Assembly: GCA_963715675.1 (NCBI GenBank)
Contig: OY970265.1
Location: forward strand, 2,356,001 to 2,420,000
Length of the DNA stretch: 64,000 bases
Direction: 5' to 3'
Source of the DNA: DASVWZ01 sp963715675
GTDB lineage: Bacteria > Acidobacteriota > Terriglobia > Terriglobales > Acidobacteriaceae
Under the pieces are notes generated by a model. That model was not told where the DNA came from, did no database searches, and saw only the letters and a list, made by a program, of their open reading frames with translations. The translations under genes and the position numbers were made by a program. Numbering within the stretch: position 1 is the first letter of the stretch; each line of letters opens with the position of its first letter. Of this stretch, positions 25,089-33,935 are shown one piece after another.

Positions 25089-27767
25089 TTGGCTGAGACA
25101 AAGACCGACGGACTGGAAGTCCTCGAAACCCGGGAGTGGCTGGACTCGCTGGACTATGTGCTGTCCAAAGGCGGCCCCGACCGCGCCGGACGGCTCCTGC
25201 AACAGCTTTCGCTCCACGCGCGCCGGGCCGCCGGAATCAACCTGCCGTTTACCGCGACCACCCCTTACCAGAACACGATTCCTTCCATTCAGCAGCCGCC
25301 CTTTCCCGGCAGCCAGGAGATGGAACGGCGCATCAAAAGCCTGGTCCGCTGGAACGCCCTGGCCATGGTTGTCCGCGCCAACAAGATCCAGGAAGGCATC
25401 GGCGGCCACATTTCTACCTTCGCCTCCGCCGCTACCTTATATGAAGTCGCCTTCAACCACTTCTTGCGCGCCCGGACGGAAACCGGCGATCGCGATATCG
25501 TTTATTTCCAGGGCCACGCCGCACCGGGAATTTATGGCCGGGCTTACCTCGAAGGGCGAATCCCCAAAGAAAAGCTGCAGAACTTTCGCCGTGAATTAAA
25601 GCCCGGTGGAGGCCTCAGTTCTTACCCTCATCCCTGGCTGATGCCCGATTTCTGGGAGTTCCCTACCGTCTCCATGGGTCTCGGCCCCATCCAGGCCATC
25701 TATCAGGCGCGGTTTGCCCGCTATCTCGAGAACCGCGGCCTCAAGCAGGCCACCGGCGGAAAAGTCTGGGCGTTCCTCGGCGACGGCGAGATGGACGAAC
25801 CGGAATCGCTCGGCTCTATTACTCTGGCCTCTCGCGAACGCCTCGATAACCTGATCTTCGTAGTGAACTGCAATCTCCAGCGGCTCGACGGGCCGGTGCG
25901 CGGTAATGGAAAAATCATTCAGGAGCTCGAAGCCATTTTTCGCGGCGCGGGATGGAACGTGATCAAAGTGATCTGGGGCGGAGACTGGGACAGCCTCATT
26001 CGCTCCGACCGCGACGGATTGCTGGTGCGCCGCATGGGCGAAATCAGCGACGGACAGTATCAGAAGTATTTCGTCGAAAGCGGCGCGTATTTCCGCCATA
26101 ACTTCTTCGGCACCGATCCGCGCTTGCTTAAAATGGTCGAACACCTCTCCGACGAGCAACTGGCGCGCATGCGACTGGGCGGCCACGATCCCATCAAGGT
26201 CCATGCAGCGTACAAGGCGGCGGTGGACCACACCGGTTCACCGACCATCATTCTTGCCAAGACGATCAAGGGCTACGGACTGGGGGAAGCCGGCGAGGGC
26301 AAGAACATCACCCACCAGCAGAAGAAGCTGAACGACGATGAATTACGCATGTTCCGCTCGCGCTTCGGGATTCCGATTCCCGACGATGAGTTGCATGATG
26401 CGCCGTTCTACCGCCCCGCCGATGACAGCCCCGAAGTCCGCTACATGCAGGAGCGCCGCAAACAACTCGGCGGCTACCTGCCCGAGCGTAAAGTCCGCTC
26501 CCAACCTATCTCGCCGGTTTCGGATTCGCACTTCGAGGAGTTTTACAAAGGCACCGAAGGGCGTGAAGCATCAACCACCATGGTCTTTGTACGTTTGCTG
26601 GCCAAGCTGCTGCGCGACCCGGAGATCGGGAAGTTGATCGTGCCCATCGTCCCCGACGAAGCCCGCACCTTCGGCATGGAAGCGCTTTTCCGCCAAGTCG
26701 GCATCTATTCCAGCGTCGGCCAGGTCTATGAACCCGTCGACATGGACACGCTCCTCTATTACAAAGAAGCCACCAACGGTCAGATTCTTGAAGAGGGCAT
26801 CACCGAAGCGGGATCAATGTGTTCTTTCATCGCCGCCGGCACTGCGTATGCCACGCACGGCATCAACACCATCCCCTTTTTCATTTACTACTCCATGTTC
26901 GGCTTTCAGCGCATTGGCGACCTCATCTGGGCCGCAGCTGACATGCGCACCCGCGGTTTCCTGATCGGGGGCACTGCCGGACGCACCACTCTCGCTGGCG
27001 AAGGTCTGCAGCACCAGGACGGTCACAGTCACGTGCTGGCGCTTTCCGTACCAAATCTTCTTGCTTACGATCCGGCGTTCGCCTACGAAATTGCCGTCAT
27101 TATTCAGGATGGCATCAAGCGAATGTACGTCGATCAGGAGTCCATCTTTTATTACCTGACGGTCACCAACGAGCCGCTCTCCATGCCTGAAATGCCGCAC
27201 GGGGAGCACGTCCGTGATGGCATTCTGAAGGGGCTATACCGGTTCAAGGCTTCGGAGAACAACCATCCCAAACTGCAAGCCCAGTTGTTGGGCAGTGGAA
27301 CCATCATGTATGAAGTGCTGAAGGCGCAGCAGATTCTGGAGGAAACCTATGGCGTGGCTGCGGACGTTTGGAGCGTCACCAGCTACAAGAATCTCTACCG
27401 CGATGCCACCGATTGCGAACGCTGGAACATGCTGCATCCCGGGCAAACTCCGCGCGTGCCCTACGTGACACAGTGTTTGAAAGGTGCAGCCGGCGTCTTC
27501 GTGGCCGCATCCGATTACATGAAGGTGTTGCCCGAGTCGATCGCCAAGTGGGTACCGCGGCCGCTGGTTGCGCTGGGAACCGATGGTTTCGGCCGCAGCG
27601 AAAATCGCGTGGCGTTGCGCGACTTTTTTGAAGTGGATGCGAAACACATTGTGCTCGCCACATTGACTGCGCTGGCGCGCGAAAAGCAGTTGAAGCCGGA
27701 AGAATTGCAGAAGGCAATCAAAGACCTGGGGATCAATCCAGACAAACCGAACCCGGCGGTGAGTTAG
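25089..27767 (+). CDS. aceE: Pyruvate dehydrogenase E1, homodimeric type
   Basis: 892 aa, TTG start with GGAG about 10 nt upstream. It decarboxylates pyruvate with thiamine diphosphate and acetylates the lipoyl groups of E2. The ThDP motif is GDGEMDEPESLGSITLASRE followed by NLIFVVNCNLQRLDGPVRGN. Other signatures are the N-terminal TPYQNTIP and the histidine loop region GEGLQHQDGHSHVLALSVPN. Length is normal for the AceE type. First gene of an aceE-orphan-aceF-lpdA unit. Confidence 0.97.
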   Translation: MAETKTDGLEVLETREWLDSLDYVLSKGGPDRAGRLLQQLSLHARRAAGINLPFTATTPYQNTIPSIQQPPFPGSQEMERRIKSLVRWNALAMVVRANKIQEGIGGHISTFASAATLYEVAFNHFLRARTETGDRDIVYFQGHAAPGIYGRAYLEGRIPKEKLQNFRRELKPGGGLSSYPHPWLMPDFWEFPTVSMGLGPIQAIYQARFARYLENRGLKQATGGKVWAFLGDGEMDEPESLGSITLASRERLDNLIFVVNCNLQRLDGPVRGNGKIIQELEAIFRGAGWNVIKVIWGGDWDSLIRSDRDGLLVRRMGEISDGQYQKYFVESGAYFRHNFFGTDPRLLKMVEHLSDEQLARMRLGGHDPIKVHAAYKAAVDHTGSPTIILAKTIKGYGLGEAGEGKNITHQQKKLNDDELRMFRSRFGIPIPDDELHDAPFYRPADDSPEVRYMQERRKQLGGYLPERKVRSQPISPVSDSHFEEFYKGTEGREASTTMVFVRLLAKLLRDPEIGKLIVPIVPDEARTFGMEALFRQVGIYSSVGQVYEPVDMDTLLYYKEATNGQILEEGITEAGSMCSFIAAGTAYATHGINTIPFFIYYSMFGFQRIGDLIWAAADMRTRGFLIGGTAGRTTLAGEGLQHQDGHSHVLALSVPNLLAYDPAFAYEIAVIIQDGIKRMYVDQESIFYYLTVTNEPLSMPEMPHGEHVRDGILKGLYRFKASENNHPKLQAQLLGSGTIMYEVLKAQQILEETYGVAADVWSVTSYKNLYRDATDCERWNMLHPGQTPRVPYVTQCLKGAAGVFVAASDYMKVLPESIAKWVPRPLVALGTDGFGRSENRVALRDFFEVDAKHIVLATLTALAREKQLKPEELQKAIKDLGINPDKPNPAVS

Positions 27768-27861
27768 GCAGTCGTTCCAATGCCGGCTCGACCTCGCTCG
27801 GACCGTCTTGAGCTTGTGGAATTGATGGACCATTAAGAAGGAAAATCGTCAGGGCGATAGC

Positions 27862-28104
27862 ATGAGCACATTCGACGAGATATTCTCGGGCAATGTAACG
27901 CTCGTAATGAAAAAAGAGGTGGCTCTGGTTCTTTTCGACATGCTCTCCGATGTTGAGCAGGAATCGGCTGTGCCGATTCGAGATGCTGCTGAACTTCAAG
28001 CAATATGGAACCTGGTGGGACTCTTTGAGAGCGCCTTAGTAGAGCCATTCATGCCCAATTACAGCGCCGTCACGGCAGAGGCTAAGAAAAGGCTGGCCCC
28101 GTAA
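27862..28104 (+). CDS. Small orphan protein between aceE and aceF
   Basis: 80 aa, mostly helical and acidic (MSTFDEIFSGNVTLVMKKEV, AAELQAIWNLVGLFESALVE). It starts 94 bp after aceE and ends 22 bp before aceF on the same strand, so it should be co-transcribed with them. No family recognised. The position suggests either a PDH-associated small protein or a chance insertion. Confidence 0.65.
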   Translation: MSTFDEIFSGNVTLVMKKEVALVLFDMLSDVEQESAVPIRDAAELQAIWNLVGLFESALVEPFMPNYSAVTAEAKKRLAP

Positions 28105-28126
28105 AAAACCAAAAAAAGGACTTGCA

Positions 28127-29881
28127 TTGACAGAATTCAAACTACCGGAACTCGGCGAAAACATCGACCAGGGCGACCTGGTCCGCCTGATGATTTCGCC
28201 CGGCGCGACCATCACTGAAGGCCAACCAGTGATGGAACTGGAAACTGACAAAGCCGTGGTCGAAGTTCCTTCGTCGGTCACCGGAACCGTTAAAGATATC
28301 CGCGTCAAGGAAGGCGAGAAGATCAAAGTCGGTCAGGTAATTTTCACCGTCGATGACGGTGCCGGGCGAAAGCCGAATCCACCGCAAGAATCGCCGTCTG
28401 AGCGCTTCGCCCCTGCCGCAGCCGGGGCCGCGACTGCTCCCAAGCAAGCCAGAGCCGAAGGTGAACCCGCACCACCCATACCGGCTGCGCCCGCGCCTGC
28501 CCGCCGCGCAACTGACGACCCGATTCCCGCCGAATTCAGATTGCCTGAGCTGGGAGAGAACATCTCGCAAGGCGACCTGGTTCGATTGATGATTTCCCCG
28601 GGAACGAAAGTTTCCGAAGGCCAACCGGTGATGGAACTCGAAACCGACAAAGCCGTCGTCGAAGTCCCTTCCTCGGTCAGCGGCGTGGTGAAGGAAATTC
28701 GCGTCCAGCAAGGCGATAAAGTCAAAGTTGGGCAAGTCATCTTCACTCTCGAAGGCGGCGTAGCGCCAACTCCACAGAAACCCAAGCATGTGCCCGTCGA
28801 GCATCTCTCCGGGCAACATGCCGCGCGGCTGGCCTTCCAGGCAGCGATTCGGGCCGAAGGCAAAACTGAAGAGCAGGCTCTCCCGCCAGATCAGCCGTTG
28901 CCTTCAGCACCTGCACCCTTCATCATGCCGGCACAGTTGGGCAAAGTGGCTGGCACGGACCATCGCGACCCAGTTCCCGCCGCTCCACATGTGCGCCGAT
29001 TGGCGCGCGAACTCGGCATCGACATCCACAGCGTAAAAGGGACCGGCCCCGGCGGACGCATCAGCGAAGACGATGTCAAATTACACTCGAAACTTCTGCT
29101 GGCTTCCGTTGCCGCGGCTGCGCAAGCTCCTCGCACTGCGGCGTTCGCCTCGCCCGACCTTCCAGATTTCGCCAAGTGGGGCAAAATCGAGCGGGTTTCG
29201 ATGCGTGGGGTGCGGCGAAAAACTGCCGAGCATCTTTGGCAAGCCTGGACCACCGTTCCCCACGTCACCCAGAATGACCAAGCCGACATTACAGAACTCG
29301 AGCACCTGCGCGCACGCTTTGCGCCAAAGGCGGAAGAAGCCGGCGGCAAAATGACCGTCACCGCCATCGCGTTGAAGGTCTGCGCTTCGGCGCTTAAAAT
29401 CTTTCCCCAATTTAACGCCAGCATCGACCTCGCCAAGGAAGAAATTGTTTACAAGCAGTACATCAATATCGGCGTGGCTGTGGACACCGATCGCGGCTTG
29501 CTGGTTCCCGTCATCCGCGACGTGGACAAGAAGAACATCGTCGAGTTGGCTGCGGAATTGACTCAGCTCTCGAAGAAAGCTCGCGACAAAAAACTCGCTC
29601 CCGCCGAGATGGAAGGCGGAACTTTTACTATCACGAATCTCGGCGGCATTGGCGGGACCGGGTTTTCACCGATCGTGAACTACCCGGAGGTCGCGATTCT
29701 GGGTCTTTCCCGCTCCGGCATGGAGCCGGTCTGGCTGAACGGAAAGTTCGAGCCGCGGCTGGTGCTGCCGCTATCGCTTTCTTACGATCATCGCTTGATC
29801 GACGGCGCCGACGCAGCCCGCTTCCTGCGCTGGGTTGCGGAAGCGTTCGAACAACCATTCCTGCTTTCGGTTCAGGGATGA
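28127..29881 (+). CDS. aceF: Dihydrolipoamide acetyltransferase, PDH E2
   Basis: 584 aa, TTG start after AAAGGACTTG. Two lipoyl domains in tandem (about 1-80 and 135-215), each with the lipoylated Lys in ELETDKAVVEVPSSV. An E3/E1-binding domain follows (APHVRRLARELGIDIHSVKG), then the catalytic domain with SLSYDHRLIDGADAARFLRW at the C-terminus (His and Asp of the active site). Pro/Ala linkers separate the domains. It forms the core of the pyruvate dehydrogenase complex. Confidence 0.97.
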   Translation: MTEFKLPELGENIDQGDLVRLMISPGATITEGQPVMELETDKAVVEVPSSVTGTVKDIRVKEGEKIKVGQVIFTVDDGAGRKPNPPQESPSERFAPAAAGAATAPKQARAEGEPAPPIPAAPAPARRATDDPIPAEFRLPELGENISQGDLVRLMISPGTKVSEGQPVMELETDKAVVEVPSSVSGVVKEIRVQQGDKVKVGQVIFTLEGGVAPTPQKPKHVPVEHLSGQHAARLAFQAAIRAEGKTEEQALPPDQPLPSAPAPFIMPAQLGKVAGTDHRDPVPAAPHVRRLARELGIDIHSVKGTGPGGRISEDDVKLHSKLLLASVAAAAQAPRTAAFASPDLPDFAKWGKIERVSMRGVRRKTAEHLWQAWTTVPHVTQNDQADITELEHLRARFAPKAEEAGGKMTVTAIALKVCASALKIFPQFNASIDLAKEEIVYKQYINIGVAVDTDRGLLVPVIRDVDKKNIVELAAELTQLSKKARDKKLAPAEMEGGTFTITNLGGIGGTGFSPIVNYPEVAILGLSRSGMEPVWLNGKFEPRLVLPLSLSYDHRLIDGADAARFLRWVAEAFEQPFLLSVQG

Positions 29882-29902
29882 ACACGCGGATCCGTTTTTG
29901 TA

Positions 29903-29924
29903 AGGGTACGGCTTCAGCCGTGAC
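29903..29924. repeat. REP-like hairpin element
   Basis: ACGGC-TTCA-GCCGT (29908-29921) in a context of GGGTACGGCTTCAGCCGTGA, in the aceF-lpdA gap. The same core CGGCTTCAGCCG occurs at 33775. It could act as a terminator or mRNA 3'-end stabiliser after aceF. Confidence 0.55.
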
Positions 29925-29993
29925 GCAATACATGGAGGGTTCATCGCCGATCTGGGCGTCATTTATCAGAGCAGCCTCTGGAGGAATTCAGAC

Positions 29994-30036
29994 TTGTTTT
30001 CTGTGATCTCTGTGCCTCTGTGGTAAAAAGTTTTTT
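29994..30036. repeat. CACAGAGGCACAGAGA-type dispersed repeat
   Basis: On the minus strand it reads ACCACAGAGGCACAGAGATC followed by ACAGAAAA, which translates in one frame as HRGTEITEN. This purine-rich, period-like sequence is, from memory, a common intergenic repeat in acidobacterial and planctomycete genomes that yields false ORFs. It lies 50 bp before lpdA. Confidence 0.45.
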
Positions 30037-30082
30037 TAGCGACATCTTCGCGCCTTTTGCGGTTTAGAGCTTCTTCTACAAC

Positions 30083-31516
30083 ATGCCCGACGCCTCCAAC
30101 TTGCGCATCGCCGTGATCGGGGCCGGCCCAGGCGGCTACGCTGCCGCTTTCCTTGCCGCCGATCTGGGCATGAAAGTTACGCTGATTGACCCGGAACTCA
30201 ATCCCGGCGGAGTCTGCCTTTACCACGGATGCATTCCGTCAAAAGCCTTGCTCCACGTGGCCAAGCTGATCGACGAATCTCACCAGGCAAGGAACTGGGG
30301 TGTCGAGTTCTCCGAGCCAAAGATTAATCTCGTGCAATTGCGCGCCTGGAAAGAAAGCGTGGTCAAGAAGCTGACCGGCGGCCTCGGCCAGCTCTCGAAA
30401 CAAAGAAAAGTCGAATACATCCAGGGCCGCGCGGAGTTCGAAAATTCAAATACCGTGCGCGTTTCAAAGGCCAATGGCGACGAAGAGACCGTCACCTTCG
30501 ACCACATCATCATCGCTACCGGCTCGCGCCCTGCAATCATCCCCACCCTGAAGCTCGACACTCCGCGGATGATGGATTCCACCTCGGCTCTCGATCTGGG
30601 CAGTGTACCCGCCACGCTGCTGGTCATCGGCGGAGGTTACATCGGATTGGAACTGGGCACGGTGTACGCTGCCCTGGGATCGAAAGTTTCCGTAGTCGAA
30701 ATGCTGCCGGGATTGCTGCCCGGCGCCGATCGCGATCTGGTGTTGCCGCTCCACAAGCGAATCGAAAAGAGTTTTGATTCTATTCTGTTGAACGCCACCG
30801 TGGCCGCAATCAAAGAAGAAACCCAGGGTATCCGCGTCACCTTCGAGGGTTCCGAAGTAAAAGACAAAGTGCGCGTCTTCGAGAAAGTCCTGGTTTCCGT
30901 CGGGCGCAAGCCGAACTCCGATATCCCCGGCCTCCACAAAACGCGGGTGCAACTCGGTGAGCGCGGATTCCTTCACGTGAACCACCAGTTGCAAACCGAC
31001 GATCCTTCCATTTCTGCCATCGGCGACGTGGTCGGCGAACCCATGCTCGCGCACAAAGCGTCCCACCAGGGCCGGATTGCGGTCGAGGCGATTGCCGGAC
31101 ACAAAGTCGCTTTCGAGCCGAACGCGATTCCGGCCGTCGTCTTCACTGATCCGGAAATTGCCTGGGCCGGACTCACCGAAACCCAGGCACAAAAAGAAAA
31201 TCGTGAAATCAAGGTCGCGAAATTTCCCTGGGGAGCTTCCGGCCGTGCCATGACCCTCGACCGCACCGAGGGAATGACCAAGCTCCTCATCGATCCCCAA
31301 ACTGAGCGTGTGCTGGGCGTCGGCATCGTCGGCGCCGGAGCCGGAGAACTGATCGCCGAGAGCGTCCTCGCCATCGAGATGGGCGCACTCGCCGAGGATC
31401 TCGCCCGCACCATCCATCCTCATCCCACGCTGTCCGAAACCATAATGGAGTCCGCCGAAGTCTTCTTCGGGGCCAGCACCCACGTTTACCGGCCAAAGCG
31501 TTTAGGTGGAAGTTAA
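30083..31516 (+). CDS. lpdA: Dihydrolipoamide dehydrogenase, E3
   Basis: 477 aa. FAD-binding GAGPGGYAAAFLAADLG at the N-terminus, redox disulfide CLYHGCIPSKAL, NAD-binding GGGYIGLELGTVYAALGSKV and the C-terminal catalytic HPHPTLSE. All functional motifs are kept. It reoxidises the dihydrolipoyl arms of E2 with NAD+. It follows aceF after a 200-bp gap with two dispersed repeats, so it may have its own promoter. Confidence 0.96.
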   Translation: MPDASNLRIAVIGAGPGGYAAAFLAADLGMKVTLIDPELNPGGVCLYHGCIPSKALLHVAKLIDESHQARNWGVEFSEPKINLVQLRAWKESVVKKLTGGLGQLSKQRKVEYIQGRAEFENSNTVRVSKANGDEETVTFDHIIIATGSRPAIIPTLKLDTPRMMDSTSALDLGSVPATLLVIGGGYIGLELGTVYAALGSKVSVVEMLPGLLPGADRDLVLPLHKRIEKSFDSILLNATVAAIKEETQGIRVTFEGSEVKDKVRVFEKVLVSVGRKPNSDIPGLHKTRVQLGERGFLHVNHQLQTDDPSISAIGDVVGEPMLAHKASHQGRIAVEAIAGHKVAFEPNAIPAVVFTDPEIAWAGLTETQAQKENREIKVAKFPWGASGRAMTLDRTEGMTKLLIDPQTERVLGVGIVGAGAGELIAESVLAIEMGALAEDLARTIHPHPTLSETIMESAEVFFGASTHVYRPKRLGGS

Positions 31517-31594
31517 GCACTATCACCCCACAAGCCCCCGCCGCCGGGCTATACTACTTGCTTTCCTTTCCAGTTCAGAAGCGGAGGCACGATC

Positions 31595-33730
31595 ATGCAC
31601 AAAGTTCTTCTCGTCTCATTCATTTGCGCGGTAGCAGTCCTATCCCCCGGAGCCCAGGAGCAGTCAATGCAAAGTTCGAAGTCCAATGGCGGCGCGGTTG
31701 CCGCAGCCAGCATCCAGCCGTCATGGATACATACCTCGGCTGAAAAGCTTGAGAACGAGCTGGTCATCAAATATGGTGAGCCGCAACGCTCGCGGATTCG
31801 CCTCGGCCTTCATCAAACTGCCGAATTCTGGCGCGTCGATGACGGCGACGCCGCCGTCTACGAAGATTTCGTCCGCACCAACTTTGCCGGCGATGCCGAG
31901 ACCCTGAAGGCCATGTTCACCCGCTACCAGCGCCTGCTCGAACAACTCGACGGCCACATGCACGAAATCAACCGCGAATTCCGCCAGCAACAGGACCTCG
32001 ATCTCGGTCCGGTTCTCCCCTTCGACGAGGCGTTCGGCGGATATGACCCCTCGGCCCATGTGGTCGACGACTTCTTTGCCAACAAGCTGGCTTTCACCAT
32101 CCTGCTGAATTTTTCCTTGACCACTCTCGATCAGCGTTTGGAACACGGCAAAGACTGGTCTCGTCTGCAATGGGCCCAGGTGCGCCTGGCGCAACGTTTT
32201 GACAAGCGCATTCCCGCCGAAGTCAATCTCGCCATCGCCCAGGCGGAAGGCGAATCCGGTTCCTACATCGCGCAATACAACATCTGGATGCACCACCTCG
32301 TCGATGCGAACGGCCAGCGCCTTTTCCCGCCCAAGATGCGCCTGCTCAGCCACTGGAACCTGCGGGATGAAATCAAGTCGGAATACGCCGAAGGCCCCAG
32401 CGGTCTGCCCAAGCAGCGCACCATCCAGCAGCTGATGGAGCGCATCGTCACCCAAACTATTCCCCAGGCAGTCGTTGATAATCCCGGCGTTGACTGGAAT
32501 CCGTACACCAACGAAGTGAAGCCCGCCGCTGTGCAGGATGCGGACGCTTCTGCCGTGAAGACCGGCGTCGCCGCCAGCAATACCCGCGAGCCCGACACGC
32601 GCTACGCCATGCTGCTGAAAGATTTTCTTGCCTGCAAGAAAGCCGACCCGTACTCTCCCACGGCTCCCACCCTGATCGATCGCCGTTTTGACGAAGATCG
32701 CGAAATTCCTGAGCAGCGCCTGAAAGCCATGCTCGAGCAGGTGCTCACTTCCCCGCTGGTTGCACAAACCGCCAAACTGATCCAAACCCGCCTCGGACGC
32801 CCGCTTGAGCCTTTTGACGTCTGGTACAACGGATTCCGGCCGGGCAGCAAATACTCCGGCGCGGAACTCGATGCCATCGTCGCCAAGAAATATCCGACCG
32901 CCGAGGCCTACCAGAAAGATATTCCCAATCTGCTGATGAAGCTGGGATTCGCGCCCGACCGCGCCCAATACGTCGCTGCCAACATCATCGTCGATCCGGC
33001 GCGCGGCTCAGGTCACGCCATGGGATCTCAGATGCGGTCAGAGAAAGCCCATCTCCGCACCCGCGTCGAAAAGACCGGCATGAATTACAAAGGCTTCAAC
33101 ATCGCGGTTCACGAGATGGGCCACAACGTTGAGCAGACTTTTTCGCTCAACGATGTGGACTATACCCTGCTGCAAGGCGTGCCCAACACGGCGTTCACCG
33201 AGGCTTTGGCCTTTGTGTTCCAGGGACACGACCTCGAACTGCTCGGCCTGCCCGCGCCCGACGCCACCGCGCAGGCGGAGAAAACTTTGAACGATTTCTG
33301 GGGGACCTACGAAATCGCCGGCGTCGCCCTGGTCGATATGAGCGTGTGGCACTGGATGTATGACCACCCGCAAGCCACCCCGCAGGAGCTCAACCAGGCG
33401 ACCGTGCAGATCGCGAAGGATGTCTGGAATCGCTACTTCGCTCCGGTGTTCAACCAGAAAGATGTCGTGCTGCTCGGCATCTACTCGCACATGATCGATT
33501 CGTTTCTGTATCTGCCGGATTATCCGATCGGCCACCTGATCGCGTTCCAGATCGAAGAGCAGATGAAAAAGGCAGGCGCCATCGGACCAGAGTTTGAGCG
33601 CATGGCAAAGCTGGGCCGCATCACGCCCGACCTCTGGATGGAAAAAGCCACCGGCCGCCCGGTAGGCCCCGACGCGCTCCTCGAAGCCACCCAGCGCGCC
33701 CTGAACCACGTCCTGACCACGGCAAAGTAG
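31595..33730 (+). CDS. Secreted metallopeptidase, M3-like gluzincin
   Basis: 711 aa with a signal peptide (MHKVLLVSFICAVAVLSPGA). The zinc site is HEMGH (His506, Glu507, His510) with a third ligand Glu536 in AFTEALAF, a 25-residue spacing as in M3/M32-like peptidases. The N-terminal 450 residues are helical, as in that group. No closer family name can be given. The predicted location is periplasmic or extracellular. It lies 78 bp after lpdA but has no evident link to it. Confidence 0.7.
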   Translation: MHKVLLVSFICAVAVLSPGAQEQSMQSSKSNGGAVAAASIQPSWIHTSAEKLENELVIKYGEPQRSRIRLGLHQTAEFWRVDDGDAAVYEDFVRTNFAGDAETLKAMFTRYQRLLEQLDGHMHEINREFRQQQDLDLGPVLPFDEAFGGYDPSAHVVDDFFANKLAFTILLNFSLTTLDQRLEHGKDWSRLQWAQVRLAQRFDKRIPAEVNLAIAQAEGESGSYIAQYNIWMHHLVDANGQRLFPPKMRLLSHWNLRDEIKSEYAEGPSGLPKQRTIQQLMERIVTQTIPQAVVDNPGVDWNPYTNEVKPAAVQDADASAVKTGVAASNTREPDTRYAMLLKDFLACKKADPYSPTAPTLIDRRFDEDREIPEQRLKAMLEQVLTSPLVAQTAKLIQTRLGRPLEPFDVWYNGFRPGSKYSGAELDAIVAKKYPTAEAYQKDIPNLLMKLGFAPDRAQYVAANIIVDPARGSGHAMGSQMRSEKAHLRTRVEKTGMNYKGFNIAVHEMGHNVEQTFSLNDVDYTLLQGVPNTAFTEALAFVFQGHDLELLGLPAPDATAQAEKTLNDFWGTYEIAGVALVDMSVWHWMYDHPQATPQELNQATVQIAKDVWNRYFAPVFNQKDVVLLGIYSHMIDSFLYLPDYPIGHLIAFQIEEQMKKAGAIGPEFERMAKLGRITPDLWMEKATGRPVGPDALLEATQRALNHVLTTAK

Positions 33731-33774
33731 TCCGCTCATTGGAAGCACGGCCGGTCTTACAGATCGGTTTTGAA

Positions 33775-33797
33775 AGGGCGCGGCTTCAGCCGCGCCG
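33775..33797. repeat. REP-like hairpin element
   Basis: GGCGCGGC-TTCA-GCCGCGCC (33777-33796), a perfect 8-bp stem with the TTCA loop shared with 29908-29921. It lies between the convergent peptidase and kinase genes and could serve both as a terminator, though no U-tract follows. Confidence 0.6.
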
Positions 33798-33935
33798 CTC
33801 GCCTACCGGAAGAAATGCGGGCTTTGCCCCTGATTCAACTTTGCGTACTCCGCCTTGGCTTCAGGATGGGAACGTCGGGATTCCCGCGTGGTGACACTGC
33901 GCCGCTACCAGCGCCCTGACAATAGAGCCAAGGAC

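Noticed and set aside
30464..31483. 339-codon frame antisense to lpdA
   Set aside because: Shadow of a gene with all flavin, disulfide and catalytic motifs.
31721..32968. 415-codon frame antisense to the metallopeptidase gene
   Set aside because: Opposite strand of a clear gene, low-complexity Gly/Arg/Val composition and no ribosome binding site.
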